Shown here piece after piece: positions 6,878 to 7,720 of a DNA stretch of 7,720 nucleotides. The notes under the pieces are model-generated. The model searched no databases and was not told where the DNA came from. It saw nothing but the letters and a program-made list of their open reading frames with translations. Each line of letters opens with the position of its first letter. Position 1 is the stretch's first letter. The DNA comes from JADHLK01 sp038131695 (GTDB lineage: Bacteria > Pseudomonadota > Alphaproteobacteria > Puniceispirillales > Puniceispirillaceae), in contig JAYPQA010000088.1 of the NCBI GenBank assembly GCA_038131695.1, positions 1 through 7,720 of the forward strand, given 5' to 3'. Position numbers and translations under genes: made by a program.

Positions 6878-7591
6878 TCAAAGCAATCCCAATGCCCTGA
6901 GACTCTGGCAAGTCTAGCCAGCAACGATCAGATGATCATGCAGGCTGATATCGAGTGCTTTCAACGCCTCTTTAATCTGGCGGGTGATGTGAATATCGGG
7001 CTGGCTGGGCTGGCAGCTGTGCGAGGGGTGATTATGCACCAGAATCACCGCATGGCTGTGCCTCTCCAGGGCCGCCCGGGCAATTTCCTTTGGATAGACT
7101 GCCGCCTGATCAGTTGTGCCGGTGGCCAGAATACGGTCATCAATAAAGCGGTTCTGGCTATCCAGAAACAGCACCAGAAATTGCTCAATCTTGGAATGGC
7201 CCAGCCGGTCAATGCAATAGCGCTGCACCGCTTCCCAGTTGGACAGAATCGGCTGATCCTTGACCAGATCCTTGCTGATACGGTGATTGAGACCTTGCAG
7301 AAGATGCAGCTGGGCGACCGCAGCGGGCCCAATGCCCGGAATATCCTCCAGCGCCGCGCGATCCGCATAAATAATGCCGGAAACAGTCTCAAATTCCTTG
7401 AAAAGCCGCTTGACCAGAGGCTTGACATCTCCGCGCGGATGGGCGGCAAACAAAACCATCTCAATCAGCTCTTGATCACTGAAGGCCTCGGTCCCTTTTT
7501 CGAATAATTTTTCCCGCAAACGGTCACGATGCCCGGCCTGCCCCGTATCTGGCCGCCTGGAACGCGAAGACGATGCGACGATAGCTGTCAA
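6878..7591 (-). CDS. radC: RadC family JAB/MPN-domain protein, with an in-frame TAG twelve codons before the apparent original stop
   Basis: RadC proteins pair a helix-hairpin-helix region with a JAMM (JAB1/MPN) metal-binding domain; the old link to DNA repair is doubtful and the function is unsettled. As read the protein has 225 residues, from TTG 7591 to TAG 6914-6916. Motifs are GHRDRLREKLFEKG (20-33), FSDQELIEMVLF (37-48), the hairpin LEDIPGIGPAAVAQL (81-95), LFLDSQNRFI (141-150), VYPKEIARAALE (165-176) and JAMM VHNHPSHSCQPSQPD (185-199) with His186, His188, Ser196 and Asp199. Position 191 is His instead of the usual Gly after HNHPS. After DHLIVAG and the TAG, the same frame continues to LRALGLL and TGA at 6878-6880, which looks like the normal RadC C-terminus. 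The TTG start is uncertain: an in-frame TAA lies nine codons upstream and no ATG lies between, so TTG is the only common start. A CAGGA lies rather far upstream. Confidence 0.92.
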
Positions 7592-7720
7592 ATCCGCCAG
7601 TATAATCCTGACAGGTTAATAAAAGGTAAATTTCAAAGCCTGATTCTGGTTTTTTTTCATTTTTTTTGAGGCAGAATTCTGGCCTGCAAACCGGGCTATC
7701 TGGCCACAATCCGCCGGGCA
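7592..7720. other. Non-coding or unassigned right edge, upstream of radC, with two T8 tracts
   Basis: No gene is supported in these 129 bp. The minus frame open across most of it shows no family resemblance. On the plus strand, T8-CA-T8 lies at 7650-7667. A minus-strand TATACT (7599-7604) just before radC could be a -10 element, but it would place the transcript start almost on the TTG and no -35 is evident. The region may hold the radC promoter, or the end of a neighbour that begins outside the window. Confidence 0.35.
7650..7667. repeat. Homopolymer pair T8-CA-T8
   Basis: Eight T, CA, then eight T on the plus strand (A8-TG-A8 on the minus). On the minus strand this gives a short Lys-rich ORF that is probably meaningless. 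Such tracts are prone to length errors in sequencing and to slippage in vivo. No stem precedes the tract on the plus strand, so I do not call a terminator. Confidence 0.6.

Overview
The window reads as a stretch of alphaproteobacterial chromosome. The evidence is the minus-strand order purB-purC-purS-purQ-purL, the small-type PurL that works with separate PurS and PurQ subunits, the sequence of each protein, and GC-rich codon use. A marine or other free-living alphaproteobacterium, for example of SAR116 or Rhodospirillales type, is a guess that nothing here proves. I see no IS element, phage gene, CRISPR array, rRNA or tRNA.

Layout, left to right: purL (runs off the left edge, 1-1880), purQ (1877-2566), purS (2566-2811), purC (about 2855-3574) and purB (about 3584-4844) form one tightly packed operon transcribed leftwards. 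Across a 131-bp divergent intergenic region lies a small basic protein on the plus strand (4976-5200). Its stop codon sits in the loop of a hairpin that also looks like the terminator of the gene arriving from the other side. That gene is a BCCT-family (betaine/choline/carnitine) transporter on the minus strand (5256-6802). Upstream of it, also on the minus strand, is radC (7591 down to 6914, or to 6878 if a late stop is discounted). The right-hand 129 bp hold no gene I can support.

How the genes work together: PurS, PurQ and PurL form the three-part FGAM synthase (step 4 of de novo purine synthesis). PurC makes SAICAR. PurB cleaves SAICAR to AICAR and also adenylosuccinate to AMP. The BCCT carrier (osmolyte uptake) and RadC have no evident link to purines.

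The striking thing is the state of the sequence. purL, purQ, purS and the first 255 codons of purB are clean. Between about 2981 and 4080, purC and the 3' part of purB are riddled with single-base indels, yet blocks of 13 to 41 codons of correct family sequence survive in different frames and total gene lengths are almost unchanged. A second, smaller patch (about 6185-6325) in the BCCT gene has the same character, and isolated in-frame stops occur at 5592 (BCCT) and 6914 (radC). The simplest reading is patches of poor consensus sequence in an otherwise ordinary housekeeping region; recent real gene damage is the alternative. I do not see convincing evidence of a novel biological system.
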